NCBI GenBank assembly: GCA_036498565.1
Contig: DASYFG010000003.1
Coordinates: forward strand, 124,001 to 188,000
Reading direction: 5' to 3'
Length of the DNA stretch: 64,000 nucleotides
Source of the DNA: DASYFG01 sp036498565
GTDB lineage: Bacteria > Bacillota > Bacilli > Lactobacillales > Lactobacillaceae
In this document: positions 24,785 through 33,848 of the stretch, piece after piece
Layout: each line of letters opens with the position of its first letter
How positions within the stretch are numbered: the stretch's first letter is position 1
Notes under the pieces: generated by a model
Told to the model about the DNA's origin: nothing
Databases searched by the model: none
What the model saw: the letters and a program-made list of their open reading frames with translations, nothing else
Position numbers and translations under genes: made by a program

Positions 24785-24816
24785 AGGATTAACTAATACG
24801 TTAATCCTTCTTTATT
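24785..24816 (+). terminator. Weak intergenic terminator between oppA and oppB
   Basis: AGGATTAAC-taatac-GTTAATCCT (9-bp perfect stem), followed by a poor T-rich stretch TCTTTATT. It is suited to partial readthrough. Confidence 0.65.
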
Positions 24817-24832
24817 AGGAAAGTGAAAGACT

Positions 24833-25750
24833 ATGTTTAAATACATCGGAAAACGACTGATTCTTTTGTTAGTGACGTTGTTTATCATTGTCACCATTAC
24901 GTTTTTCATGATGCAAATTATGCCAGGAACGCCTTTTAACAACCCAAAGTTGTCTCCTGAAGCAATTGCAAACTTGAATAAAACGTATGGTTTGGACAAG
25001 CCAGTTTGGCAACAATACTTGCAATACTTGAATAATGTGGCGCATTTGGACTTCGGGCAATCATTTACGTATAAAGGGCAATCTGTTACGCAATTGATTT
25101 CTCAGCGTCTCCCTGTGTCTGCACAATTGGGATTCCAAGCTTTGGTTGTCGGAACAGGTTTGGGAATCTTCACAGGTATGTGGGCAGCACGTAAGAAGAA
25201 CACGTGGATTGACACCGCTATTGGTGTTTTTGACAGTTTAGGTTTGGCAATGCCTTCATTTATCTTTGGTATGCTTTTGCTTTACCAATTTGGATACAAG
25301 TGGCAAGTCCTTCCGGTTGCTGGTTGGGGTGATTCTTTCTCAGAAACGATTTTGCCAACGCTTGCCTTGGCAATTGGGGTAAACTCAATCACATCACGTT
25401 TCTTGCGTACTGAAATGGTTGAAGCCTTGAACTCTGACTACGTGCAATTAGCGCGAGCAAAAGGTTTGTCAGATTCCGAAGTTGCAAACAAGCACGCTTT
25501 GCGTAACTCATTGATTCCGGTGTTGACTTTGATTGGACCAATGGCTGCTAACTTGATGACAGGTTCTGTTTTGATTGAAACAATCTTTTCAATTCCTGGA
25601 ATTGGTGCGCAGTTTGTCAATTCCGTACCATCAAAAGACTTCCCAGTAATCATGGGAACGACGATTGTTTATTCAGTTATGTTGATGGTCATTATTTTGA
25701 TCACAGATATTTTGACAGCAATCGTGGACCCACGTGTCCGTTTGAGCTAA
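24833..25750 (+). CDS. oppB: Oligopeptide ABC importer, permease OppB
   Basis: 305 residues. OppB/DppB-type permease with the conserved N-terminal helix ending in MPGTPF, about six membrane segments, and the EAA loop (YVQLARAKGLSD, about residues 202-213). It forms the translocation channel with OppC. The RBS AGGAAAG lies upstream. It is the second gene of oppABCDF. Confidence 0.95.
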   Translation: MFKYIGKRLILLLVTLFIIVTITFFMMQIMPGTPFNNPKLSPEAIANLNKTYGLDKPVWQQYLQYLNNVAHLDFGQSFTYKGQSVTQLISQRLPVSAQLGFQALVVGTGLGIFTGMWAARKKNTWIDTAIGVFDSLGLAMPSFIFGMLLLYQFGYKWQVLPVAGWGDSFSETILPTLALAIGVNSITSRFLRTEMVEALNSDYVQLARAKGLSDSEVANKHALRNSLIPVLTLIGPMAANLMTGSVLIETIFSIPGIGAQFVNSVPSKDFPVIMGTTIVYSVMLMVIILITDILTAIVDPRVRLS

Positions 25751-25770
25751 AAATTTGAAAGGAAAAACTC

Positions 25771-26802
25771 ATGGCAGCAAATACAAATGATTTTACAGTT
25801 GTCGGCGTGCAATCGTCTTTGTCAACTGAACACATTTCAAAGCCATCCCTTTCATTTTGGCAGGATGCATGGCGTCGTTTGAAACAAAATAAAGCCGCAG
25901 TTGTCGCAATGTGGTTTTTGATTATTACAATTCTTTTCGCAGTTAGTTCGCTTTTCTTTGTGACAGACAAAGATGCGAATAACTTTGATAGTAACAAAGT
26001 TGGTGTTTATAAGAACTTGCCACCTAAAACAGGTATTCCTGTAACTGGATTGGACGGTTCATACAAGTTGCCAGGTGCAACGGAAGTCACAAACAACTAT
26101 GACAAGCAACACGTACCATCAGGACAATCGTTCTTCTTGGGGACAGATGACTTAGGCCGTTCAACGGCCAAGCGAACAATTGTTGGTTTGCGTATTTCTT
26201 TGACAATCGCCATCATCGCCACGTTGATTGACTTGGTTATTGGTGTGACGTATGGTTTGGTTTCAGGTTGGCTTGGTGGTGCGGTAGACACCTTCATGCA
26301 ACGTGTGATTGAAATTATTCAGTCAATTCCTAGCTTGGTTATCGTGACAATGCTTGGTTTGTTGTTGGGAAATGGTATTTTCTCAATTATCTTGGCAATT
26401 GCGTTGACGTCATGGACAAGTATGGCACGACAAGTCCGAAACATGACACTTTCTATTAAGGAACGTGATTATGTTTTGGCAGCGCGTACTTTGGGTGAAA
26501 AGCCAGCGAAGATTTTGGTAAAGCACATTTTGCCAAACCAATTGGGAAACGTTTTGGCACAAATCATGATGACAATTCCTTCAGCAATTATGTTTGAAGC
26601 GATTTTGTCAGCGATTAACTTGGGTGTGCAACCACCAACGGCCTCATTGGGGTCATTGATTACGGATGCGCAAAGTAAGTTCCAATACTATCCATGGCAA
26701 TTGGCAGTACCGGCTTTGACGTTGGTGGTTGTGTCATTGGCCTTCATCTTGTTAGGTGACGGTTTGCGTGACGCATTTGACCCACGTGCGAGTCAAGATT
26801 GA
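25771..26802 (+). CDS. oppC: Oligopeptide ABC importer, permease OppC
   Basis: 343 residues. OppC-type permease with a long cytoplasmic N-terminus (about 1-42), a first membrane helix, the conserved FFLGTDDLGRS motif near residue 120, and the EAA loop (DYVLAARTLGEKPAKI). The C-terminal GDGLRDAFDPR is typical of the family. The RBS GAAAGG precedes the ATG. A partner for OppB. Confidence 0.95.
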   Translation: MAANTNDFTVVGVQSSLSTEHISKPSLSFWQDAWRRLKQNKAAVVAMWFLIITILFAVSSLFFVTDKDANNFDSNKVGVYKNLPPKTGIPVTGLDGSYKLPGATEVTNNYDKQHVPSGQSFFLGTDDLGRSTAKRTIVGLRISLTIAIIATLIDLVIGVTYGLVSGWLGGAVDTFMQRVIEIIQSIPSLVIVTMLGLLLGNGIFSIILAIALTSWTSMARQVRNMTLSIKERDYVLAARTLGEKPAKILVKHILPNQLGNVLAQIMMTIPSAIMFEAILSAINLGVQPPTASLGSLITDAQSKFQYYPWQLAVPALTLVVVSLAFILLGDGLRDAFDPRASQD

Positions 26803-26810
26803 GGTGTGAA

Positions 26811-27878
26811 ATGAGCGAAACAATTTTAAAAGTTGAAAACTTGCACGTTAATTTCCACACTTATGCGGGAACTGTGCAAGCAATCCGCAACGTTTCTTTT
26901 GATTTGAAAAAGGGTGAAACGTTGGCGATTGTTGGTGAATCTGGTTCTGGAAAGTCGGTTACAACGAAGACTTTGATGGGCTTGAACGCCAAAAATGCAG
27001 ATATTCCTGAAGGTAAGTTGTTGTTCAAAGGCCGCAACTTGTTGGAATTGGATGAAGATGAATGGCAAGATGTTCGTGGTAACGACATTGCGATGATTTT
27101 CCAAGATCCAATGACAAGTTTAGACCCAACAATGACAATCGGTAAGCAAATCGCCGAACCAATTTTGCAACACGATGAAGACATCGACAAAGCAGAAGCG
27201 ATGGAAAAGGCATTAGAATTGATGAAAGCCGTTGGTATTCCAAATGCGGAAGAACACATCAACGACTATCCACACCAATGGTCAGGTGGTATGCGTCAAC
27301 GTGGTGTGATTGCCATTGCTTTGGCGGCTAATCCCGAAGTGTTGATCGCCGACGAACCAACGACGGCGTTGGACGTTACTATTCAAGCGCAAATCTTGCG
27401 TTTGATGAAGCAACTGCAAAGTGAAATTGATAGTTCAATTATCTTTATCACGCACGACTTGGGTGTCGTGGCTGGGATGGCGGATCGTGTTGCCGTGATG
27501 TATGCGGGTAAGATTATCGAATACGGCACGGTTGACGAAATTTTCTACAACCCACAACACCCTTATACATGGGGCTTGTTGAATTCAATGCCAACCACTG
27601 ACACGGAAGCGGGTAGCTTGGAAGCGATTCCGGGTACGCCGCCTGATTTGTTGGAACCACCAGTTGGTGATCCATTTGCGCCGCGTAATGAATATGCTTT
27701 GGCAATTGATAGCAAAGAAGAACCACCTTACTTTAAGGTGAGTGACACGCACTTTGCCGCAACTTGGTTGTTGGATGAACGTGCGCCAAAGGTAACGCCA
27801 CCGTTGCCAATCCAAAAGCGTTGGGCACAATGGGCGCAACGTCAAGGACAAACTACTGCGGGAAGTGAGGCTGAATAA
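26811..27878 (+). CDS. oppD: Oligopeptide ABC importer, ATPase OppD
   Basis: 355 residues. ABC ATPase: Walker A GESGSGKSVT, signature WSGGMRQRG, Walker B VLIADEPTTALD, H-loop ITHDLGVV, with the C-terminal oligopeptide-transport extension (about 235-330). The ATG at 26811 is preferred over a TTG at 26799 because GAGGTG lies just before it. One-base overlap with oppF (TAATG). The family's C-terminal cysteines for an iron-sulfur cluster are not seen. Confidence 0.95.
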   Translation: MSETILKVENLHVNFHTYAGTVQAIRNVSFDLKKGETLAIVGESGSGKSVTTKTLMGLNAKNADIPEGKLLFKGRNLLELDEDEWQDVRGNDIAMIFQDPMTSLDPTMTIGKQIAEPILQHDEDIDKAEAMEKALELMKAVGIPNAEEHINDYPHQWSGGMRQRGVIAIALAANPEVLIADEPTTALDVTIQAQILRLMKQLQSEIDSSIIFITHDLGVVAGMADRVAVMYAGKIIEYGTVDEIFYNPQHPYTWGLLNSMPTTDTEAGSLEAIPGTPPDLLEPPVGDPFAPRNEYALAIDSKEEPPYFKVSDTHFAATWLLDERAPKVTPPLPIQKRWAQWAQRQGQTTAGSEAE

Positions 27879-28810
27879 TGACTGAAGCACGCAAGAAATT
27901 AGTTGAAGTCAAAGACTTACAATTGTCATTTAACCGCGGTAAGTCAAACGAAGTTAAAGCAATTGACCACGTTTCATTTGATATTTATGAAGGTGAAGTG
28001 TTCGGTTTGGTTGGGGAATCTGGTTCAGGAAAGACGACAATTGGTCGGACAATCTTGAAGTTGTATGAACCAACGGACGGTGAAATTTTGTTTAACGGCG
28101 AAGATGTGACGAAGTTAAAGGGAAAGCCTTTGCAAAACTTCCGCAGTGACGCTCAAATGATTTTCCAAGACCCACAAGCGAGTTTGAATGGTCGTATGAA
28201 AGTCCGTGATATCATTGCCGAAGGGATTGATATCAACGGTTTGGCAGCGAATAAAGCTGAACGTGAAGCTAAAGTGGAACAGTTGTTGGATTTGGTTGGC
28301 TTGAACAAAGATCACGCAACCCGTTATCCTCACGAATTTTCTGGGGGACAACGTCAACGTATCGGTATTGCCCGTGCGTTAGCGGTTGATCCAAAGTTCA
28401 TCATCGCCGATGAACCAATTTCAGCTTTGGACGTGTCAATTCAAGCGCAAGTGGTCAACTTGATGAAGCAATTGCAACACGAACAAGGTTTGACGTATTT
28501 GTTTATCGCCCACGACTTGTCAATGGTGAAGTACATCTCTGACCGAATCGGTGTGATGCACTGGGGAAAGTTGTTGGAAGTTGGACCAGCTGACGCGGTC
28601 TACAACAGTCCTTTGCACCCTTATACAAAGAGTTTGTTGTCAGCGATTCCTGTACCCGATCCGGAAGTTGAAACAGCTCGTGAAGCGGTTGTTTACGACC
28701 CAACGATGGAAACAGATGGTCAAGAACGAACAATGGTAGAAGTTAATCCAGGTCACTTTGTGTTGGCAACTGGAGAAGAAGCAGCGGCTTATAAAGCAGC
28801 GCAAGTCTAA
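27878..28810 (+). CDS. oppF: Oligopeptide ABC importer, ATPase OppF
   Basis: 310 residues. Walker A GESGSGKTTIGR, Q-loop IFQDPQASLN, signature FSGGQRQRIGIA, Walker B FIIADEPISALD, and H-loop FIAHDLSMV. It works with OppD to energise peptide uptake. It ends the opp operon with a clear terminator. Confidence 0.95.
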   Translation: MTEARKKLVEVKDLQLSFNRGKSNEVKAIDHVSFDIYEGEVFGLVGESGSGKTTIGRTILKLYEPTDGEILFNGEDVTKLKGKPLQNFRSDAQMIFQDPQASLNGRMKVRDIIAEGIDINGLAANKAEREAKVEQLLDLVGLNKDHATRYPHEFSGGQRQRIGIARALAVDPKFIIADEPISALDVSIQAQVVNLMKQLQHEQGLTYLFIAHDLSMVKYISDRIGVMHWGKLLEVGPADAVYNSPLHPYTKSLLSAIPVPDPEVETAREAVVYDPTMETDGQERTMVEVNPGHFVLATGEEAAAYKAAQV

Positions 28811-28835
28811 AAATCAGGGGAAACCCTGATTTTTT
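28810..28835 (+). terminator. opp operon terminator
   Basis: AAAATCAGGG-gaaa-CCCTGATTTT with a GAAA tetraloop, then T's. Confidence 0.9.
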
Positions 28836-28858
28836 GCTAGCCAAAAACGGAGGTTGTG

Positions 28859-30739
28859 ATGACACGATTACAAGATGATTTTTATACAGGTGTAAATGAA
28901 GCGTGGTTGGCAACGGCTGTTATTCCGGCGGATCGTCCGGTCACCGGCGGTTTTGTGGAGATTGCCGAAGCGGTCGAAAATGAAGAACGGGCACGTTTGG
29001 CGGAGTGGGCGAGTGGTGAAGCGGAAGCGCCAAGTGAATTAACAGAATTCGTCAAATTTTACGGCCTAACGAGTAATTGGGAAGCGCGCAATACGGCGGG
29101 GATTTTGCCGTTAATTCCGTTATTGGCGCGCTATCAAAATTTGACGAGCTGGCAAGATTGGGTCGCGGCAGTGCCGGATTTGATTCGGAGTGGTTTGCCA
29201 AGCGGGTTGCCTTTGGAAGTGGCGCCGGATATGAAAAATGCGCTGGTGAATGAACTTTGGTTGCATGCGCCAGGCTTGATTTTGCCGGACGTGACGTACT
29301 ATCAAGCCGATCATGCCCAAGCGCCGCGTTTGTTGGCTGTTTGGACGGATATGGTCGATGAATTGTTATCGGCGGCGGAATTTTCACAGCGCGACCGTGA
29401 GCGGATTTTAGGCCATGCCAAAGCTTTTGATGCGGTGTTGGCGCGCTTTGTGCTGAGTTCCGAGGCGCGTAGCGAGTATTGGCGTTTGTACAATCCAACC
29501 CCACTTGCAGAGTTGGCGGTGCCGTTTGATTTGACTGGTGTGTTGTGGACTTTGTTCGGTGACAAATTGACGCAAGTGATTGTTTCTGAACAACGTTTTT
29601 GGCAAAATGCGGGTGAAATTTTTGCTGAGGCGAACTGGCCTTTGTTCAAAGATTGGTTGTTGGTGCGGGTGTTGACGCGTTACACGGGTTATTTGTCAAA
29701 CGATTTACGGATTTTGGGTGGCAAATTTGGCCGAGCATTGTCAGGTAGTGCCGAAGCCCCAAATACGGATAAAGCTGCCTTTCGCTTGGCGCACGCTGCA
29801 TTTGCGCCGGTGGTTGGTCAATGGTATGGCGTGACGTATTTTGGTGAGACGGCTAAGGCTGACGTCGCGCACATGGTGCGCGAGATGATTCGCATTTACG
29901 ATGAACGACTGGCCAAAAACGACTGGCTATCAGCGGCCACGATTGCAAAAGCATGTTTGAAGTTAAAGAAAATTAGCGTGCAAGTCGGCTATCCGGATGC
30001 TGTTCCGGAACGTTATTTGGCACGAAAAGTGGATGTCAATGCGGGCTTGTTGAGCAATGTTTTGGCATTTAACGCCGCCGAAGTGCAGCACGAGCTGGCG
30101 CAATGGCATCAGGCGGTCGATCGCAGTGAGTGGCACATGCCGGCTGACATGGTCAACGCGTATTATTCACCCGATGCCAACCAAATTGTGTTCCCAGCGG
30201 CGATTTTGCAAGCGCCGTTTTATAGTTTGACGCAAAGTAAATCCGCAAACTTTGGTGGCATCGGCGCGGTGATTGCGCATGAAATTTCGCATGCTTTTGA
30301 CACGAACGGCGCGCGGTTTGATGAGAACGGAAATTTGAATGCATGGTGGACGGACGCAGATTTTGCGGCTTTTGAAACGCGCACGAAGGCTGTCGTGGCG
30401 CAATTTGATGGACAAGAAATCGCGGGTGCCCGTGTGAATGGTGAGTTGACGAAATCAGAAAATGTCGCTGATTTGGCCGGCGTTGCGGCTGCTTTGAATG
30501 CAGCGAAGTTAGACGACGATTATGATGTGCAAACGTTCTTCACGCAGTTTGCAACGATTTGGCGGAAAAAGGCGACGGCTGAATATGCGAAATTGTTGGC
30601 GGCTGTTGATGTGCATGGTCCGGCCGAACTGCGAACCAACGTGACGGTCACTAACTTTGATGAGTTTTTTGCGGCATTTGATGTGACGGAAAATGACAAA
30701 ATGTGGCGTGCTGAAAATCAACGCGTACAAATTTGGTAA
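28859..30739 (+). CDS. pepO: Neutral endopeptidase PepO (M13 family)
   Basis: 626 residues, the length of lactococcal PepO. Zinc metallopeptidase: HEISH (zinc ligands and catalytic Glu, near residue 478), ENVAD (third ligand, about 540), the substrate motif NAYYSPDANQIVFPA, and the typical C-terminal tryptophan. There is no signal peptide, so it acts in the cytoplasm on oligopeptides imported by Opp. The ATG at 28859 is preferred over the adjoining GTG at 28856; GGAGG lies just before. The position after opp matches the lactococcal opp-pepO arrangement, although a terminator intervenes. Confidence 0.95.
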   Translation: MTRLQDDFYTGVNEAWLATAVIPADRPVTGGFVEIAEAVENEERARLAEWASGEAEAPSELTEFVKFYGLTSNWEARNTAGILPLIPLLARYQNLTSWQDWVAAVPDLIRSGLPSGLPLEVAPDMKNALVNELWLHAPGLILPDVTYYQADHAQAPRLLAVWTDMVDELLSAAEFSQRDRERILGHAKAFDAVLARFVLSSEARSEYWRLYNPTPLAELAVPFDLTGVLWTLFGDKLTQVIVSEQRFWQNAGEIFAEANWPLFKDWLLVRVLTRYTGYLSNDLRILGGKFGRALSGSAEAPNTDKAAFRLAHAAFAPVVGQWYGVTYFGETAKADVAHMVREMIRIYDERLAKNDWLSAATIAKACLKLKKISVQVGYPDAVPERYLARKVDVNAGLLSNVLAFNAAEVQHELAQWHQAVDRSEWHMPADMVNAYYSPDANQIVFPAAILQAPFYSLTQSKSANFGGIGAVIAHEISHAFDTNGARFDENGNLNAWWTDADFAAFETRTKAVVAQFDGQEIAGARVNGELTKSENVADLAGVAAALNAAKLDDDYDVQTFFTQFATIWRKKATAEYAKLLAAVDVHGPAELRTNVTVTNFDEFFAAFDVTENDKMWRAENQRVQIW

Positions 30740-30753
30740 AAATGAAAATTTTC

Positions 30754-30782
30754 TTGTAAAAGTTCGAAAAACCGTGTAGAAT
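30754..30782 (+). promoter_or_regulatory. Promoter of TauE-family gene 1
   Basis: TTGTAA (30754-30759), 17-bp spacer, TAGAAT (30777-30782). Confidence 0.7.
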
Positions 30783-30812
30783 AAGCTATCAATTGATTTG
30801 TGAGGAACGTGT

Positions 30813-31688
30813 ATGATTGTAACGCTTATTCAAATTTTGCTGGTAGTTGCCCTATTTGGCTTGCTGGTGCTCTTTATCACCGCGGCTTATCGTGGCAAAT
30901 TGCCGGTGTTTAAGCGTTTTGGTCTTGGCGCGGTAATTGGGTTTGCAACGGACTTTGGCGACACGCTTGGCATCGGCTCATTTGCGCCGACGACGGCATT
31001 GTTCAAAGCCACCAAGTGGGTGGATTCGGACAAAAAATTGCCGGGTACATTGAATACGGCCCACGCTATCCCGGTTTTGGTCGAAGCCTTATTCTTCATT
31101 ACCGCGGTTAAAGTTGAATTAACCACGTTGCTGCCAATGACTGCGGCGGCGGTCGCGGGAGCTGCGGTTGGGTCACGCTTGACCAAAAATTGGCATGTGC
31201 CCACCGTCCAACGCGTGTTGGGGGTGGCCTTGATCATTGCCATTGCCATCATGATTATTCGCATGGTGACCAATCCCGGCGCGGATATTTCAGAAAATAT
31301 TCATGGGTTGCATGGGTGGTTGTTATTTGTCGGCATTATTTTTAATTTTATTTTGGGAAATCTGATGACAATGGGCTTGGGAAATTATTCGCCAGAATTG
31401 ATTTTCTTTTCCGTAGTCGGCGTGAACCCAGCAATTGCTTTTCCGGTGATGATGCTGGATGCGGCGCTGATCATGGTGACGTCTGCGCGCGAATTTGTCC
31501 GAACAGACCGTGTTGAATGGCGTGGTTTTGCGGGGATTTTGATTGGTGGTGTGTTGGGTGTTATTGCCGCTGCGACGCTGTTTTCAAGTTTGGACATTAC
31601 GTTGCTGAAGTATTTGGTGATTGCGGTTGGTCTTTGGACCGCCTTTACGCTTTTGCGGGATAGTCGCACAAAAAAAGACGTTGCTTAG
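30813..31688 (+). CDS. TauE/SafE-family membrane exporter 1
   Basis: 291 residues with about eight hydrophobic segments and the family's internal symmetry (GAVIGFATDFGDTLGIGSF early, and a second half starting near NLMTMGLGNYSPELI). Members export sulfite, sulfoacetate or other organic anions; the substrate here is unknown. It is transcribed alone from its own promoter with the RBS TGAGGAA. Its stop lies in the loop of the terminator shared with hflX. It differs from the second TauE gene in the window, which has a DUF1634 partner. Confidence 0.88.
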   Translation: MIVTLIQILLVVALFGLLVLFITAAYRGKLPVFKRFGLGAVIGFATDFGDTLGIGSFAPTTALFKATKWVDSDKKLPGTLNTAHAIPVLVEALFFITAVKVELTTLLPMTAAAVAGAAVGSRLTKNWHVPTVQRVLGVALIIAIAIMIIRMVTNPGADISENIHGLHGWLLFVGIIFNFILGNLMTMGLGNYSPELIFFSVVGVNPAIAFPVMMLDAALIMVTSAREFVRTDRVEWRGFAGILIGGVLGVIAAATLFSSLDITLLKYLVIAVGLWTAFTLLRDSRTKKDVA

Positions 31689-31702
31689 CAACGTCTTTTT
31701 TA
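31672..31702. terminator. Bidirectional intrinsic terminator
   Basis: AAAAAGACGTTGC-tta-GCAACGTCTTTTT, 13-bp perfect arms, between the convergent TauE and hflX genes. Confidence 0.92.
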
Positions 31703-32989
31703 TTGGATAAATGCGGCATAACGCTGAACGTCGGCTGGTTCGAGTGCGACGCGTACGGCGATGCCTTCATCTTGATAATCTTCTTGCTCGGGGGCGTAGT
31801 TGGCTTTGATTTGGGCCAAAATATCACCGGCTGTATAGGGCAAAAGCAAGTCGACGGTTTGCAAATGGGCAAACAGATGGGCTTGAATGCGCGCAATCAA
31901 CATGTCTTGTGACGCTTCATCAAGCGCGGATATTGTCAAATTATCACCGTTAGTATCGGGAAATGCCAGACCAGCGCGATCGGCTTTGTTGTAAATCGTT
32001 AACATCGGAATATTGGTCACGCCGATTTCTTTCAAAGTCTGCTCGGTGGTGGCCATCATGTCTTTGTAATGCGGGTCGGCAATGTCGACCACGTGCAACA
32101 ACAAATCCGCGTTCGCGGCTTCTTGCAACGTGCTTTTGAACGCTTCGACCAAATCATGGGGCAGTTGAGACACAAAACCAACCGTGTCACTCAACAAAAA
32201 TTTGGACTTGTCAGGCAAGGTTAATTGCCGCACAGTGGTGTTCAAAGTCGCAAACAACATGTCCTTTTCAAAGACTTGCTTGCTGCCGTCGTCGGTTTGC
32301 ACGCCAAAGCGCGCGAGCAAACGATTCATAATGGTTGATTTGCCGGCGTTGGTATAACCAACTAGCGCAACGGTTGGCAAATCGTTTTCGCGCCGTTGCT
32401 TGGAACGGGTGTCATCGCTGGCTTGCAACGTTTTGAGTTCGGCTCGAATGTGCGTCATTTGCGCTTCGATGGTTCTGCGAGATGTTTCCAGTTTGGTTTC
32501 ACCAGCACCACGGGAGGTAAAACCACCGCCGCCAGCGCCACCTTGTTGATCCAAACGAATGGCCATGCTGGTGCGCAAACGGGGTAATTGGTAGTGCAGT
32601 TGCGCCAATTGTACTTGTAGTTTGGCCACTTTACTTTCGGCGCGTTGGGCGAAAATATCCAAAATCAGCCCCGTGCGATCGACAACTGTCACCTCCAAAG
32701 CGCTTTCCAAATTCCGGATTTGTGAAGGCGAGAGTTCGTCGTTGACAACCAATAAATCAACGTCATACGTGCGTAAAGCGTCGCTTAGTTCTTCGACTTT
32801 GCCTTTACCAAAATAAGTGGCGGAGTTCGGCCGTTCTAATTTTTGGGTAAAAGTGGCAACAGGTTCTAAATTATTAGCTTGCGCTAACGCCGCTAGTTCA
32901 TCAAGCGCGTAGGTCAAATCATCGCGTTGCGTGGTGAGCCCGGCCAAAACGACCGGACGAGGTAGATTGTTATCAGCTAAGTTGATCAT
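31700..32989 (-). CDS. hflX: Ribosome-associated GTPase HflX
   Basis: 429 residues. An N-terminal HflX domain (about 1-120) and a glycine-rich linker precede the G domain: G1 GYTNAGKST, G3 DTVGFVSQLP, G4 NKAD. HflX splits stalled or hibernating ribosomes. Its start follows the phosphatase gene by about 25 bases, which indicates one transcript. The RBS CGGAG is about 13 bases away and weak. Confidence 0.95.
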   Translation of the reverse strand: MINLADNNLPRPVVLAGLTTQRDDLTYALDELAALAQANNLEPVATFTQKLERPNSATYFGKGKVEELSDALRTYDVDLLVVNDELSPSQIRNLESALEVTVVDRTGLILDIFAQRAESKVAKLQVQLAQLHYQLPRLRTSMAIRLDQQGGAGGGGFTSRGAGETKLETSRRTIEAQMTHIRAELKTLQASDDTRSKQRRENDLPTVALVGYTNAGKSTIMNRLLARFGVQTDDGSKQVFEKDMLFATLNTTVRQLTLPDKSKFLLSDTVGFVSQLPHDLVEAFKSTLQEAANADLLLHVVDIADPHYKDMMATTEQTLKEIGVTNIPMLTIYNKADRAGLAFPDTNGDNLTISALDEASQDMLIARIQAHLFAHLQTVDLLLPYTAGDILAQIKANYAPEQEDYQDEGIAVRVALEPADVQRYAAFIQ

Positions 32990-33013
32990 GCAGGAAGCAC
33001 GACTCCGTTTCTT

Positions 33014-33709
33014 TTAAAAAATTGTTGAATCGTCGTTGAAATTCGTCACAGTCACGTTTTCAGCGCTCAATTCAAGTTGCATCACCGCACCATTTTTGAC
33101 AGATTGCGCGGCAAATTCAGGATAACCGTAGTGGTCGGCAATGGCGCGAATCAACGTGCCGTGCGCGACCACCAACACGTTGTCGCCGTCTTGGTGACGT
33201 TCAAGCAACGTGTCCAAACCTTGTTTGACGCGCGCCCAGAATGTTTTGTAATCTTCAGCAAAGCCATTTGGATCGGCTTCGGCGATGAGGTCCATGGTTT
33301 TTGGCATACCTAATTGCGTGATCAAACGACCGTAGTCGCCGATGCCATCGCCAGTTTCACCGACGTGTTCGTCTAAGGCAGGTGCGAATTTCAAAATTTC
33401 ATCAGTGGCTTCTTCACCGGGCATGCCGTCAAACGTGCCGAAGAATTGTTCACGGAATTCCGGTAATAGCATGGGTTGTTTGGGTGAACCCGCTTCGTTT
33501 TCTGACAAAATGAATTGTGCGGTATGAATGGCGCGCGTCAAATCAGATGAATAGGCGCCGTCAAAATGTACATCTGCCAAACGCAACCCCGCGGCGTGAC
33601 CGTCCGCAATTCCGCTTTCCGTCAAAGGTGCGTCAGACCAGCCTTGGAATCGGTGCAAGAAGTTAAAAAGGGTTTGTCCATGACGGACAAAATAAACGTT
33701 AATTGGCAT
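33014..33709 (-). CDS. Histidine phosphatase (phosphoglycerate mutase-like)
   Basis: 231 residues from the ATG at 33709, which has AGGAGA just before it and puts the catalytic motif YFVRHGQT at residues 6-13. The longer frame to 33820 is rejected. Features: the RHG phospho-histidine, ARG/SDLTRAIHTAQF, the glutamate region and VVAHGTLIRA with the second histidine. It is of the GpmB/CobC branch; the substrate is unknown, possibly small phosphorylated metabolites. First gene of a two-gene unit with hflX. Confidence 0.9.
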   Translation of the reverse strand: MPINVYFVRHGQTLFNFLHRFQGWSDAPLTESGIADGHAAGLRLADVHFDGAYSSDLTRAIHTAQFILSENEAGSPKQPMLLPEFREQFFGTFDGMPGEEATDEILKFAPALDEHVGETGDGIGDYGRLITQLGMPKTMDLIAEADPNGFAEDYKTFWARVKQGLDTLLERHQDGDNVLVVAHGTLIRAIADHYGYPEFAAQSVKNGAVMQLELSAENVTVTNFNDDSTIF

Positions 33710-33719
33710 GTTTGTTCTC

Positions 33720-33736
33720 CTATATTTCAAATATAG
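33720..33736. promoter_or_regulatory. 17-bp perfect palindrome upstream of the phosphatase-hflX operon
   Basis: CTATATTT-C-AAATATAG. It touches the Shine-Dalgarno sequence of the phosphatase gene and lies just downstream of its extended -10 (TG-T-TAGAAT on the minus strand). Candidate operator. Confidence 0.5.
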
Positions 33737-33756
33737 TTCCATTCTAACATGAACAC

Positions 33757-33785
33757 CTGACTTTTTTCTCAAAAGAGCGTATAAT
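33757..33785 (+). promoter_or_regulatory. helD promoter
   Basis: CTGACT (33757-33762), 17-bp spacer, TATAAT (33780-33785). Confidence 0.65.
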
Positions 33786-33848
33786 ATTATGAGCTTATTT
33801 AGCGCGAGGCAAGGCGACACACTCGTGCCAAAGATTTAGGAGGGCCAG

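Noticed and set aside
33710..33820. 37-residue N-terminal extension of the histidine phosphatase
   Set aside because: The extension covers the promoter and palindrome, and the family motif begins at residue 6 from the ATG at 33709.
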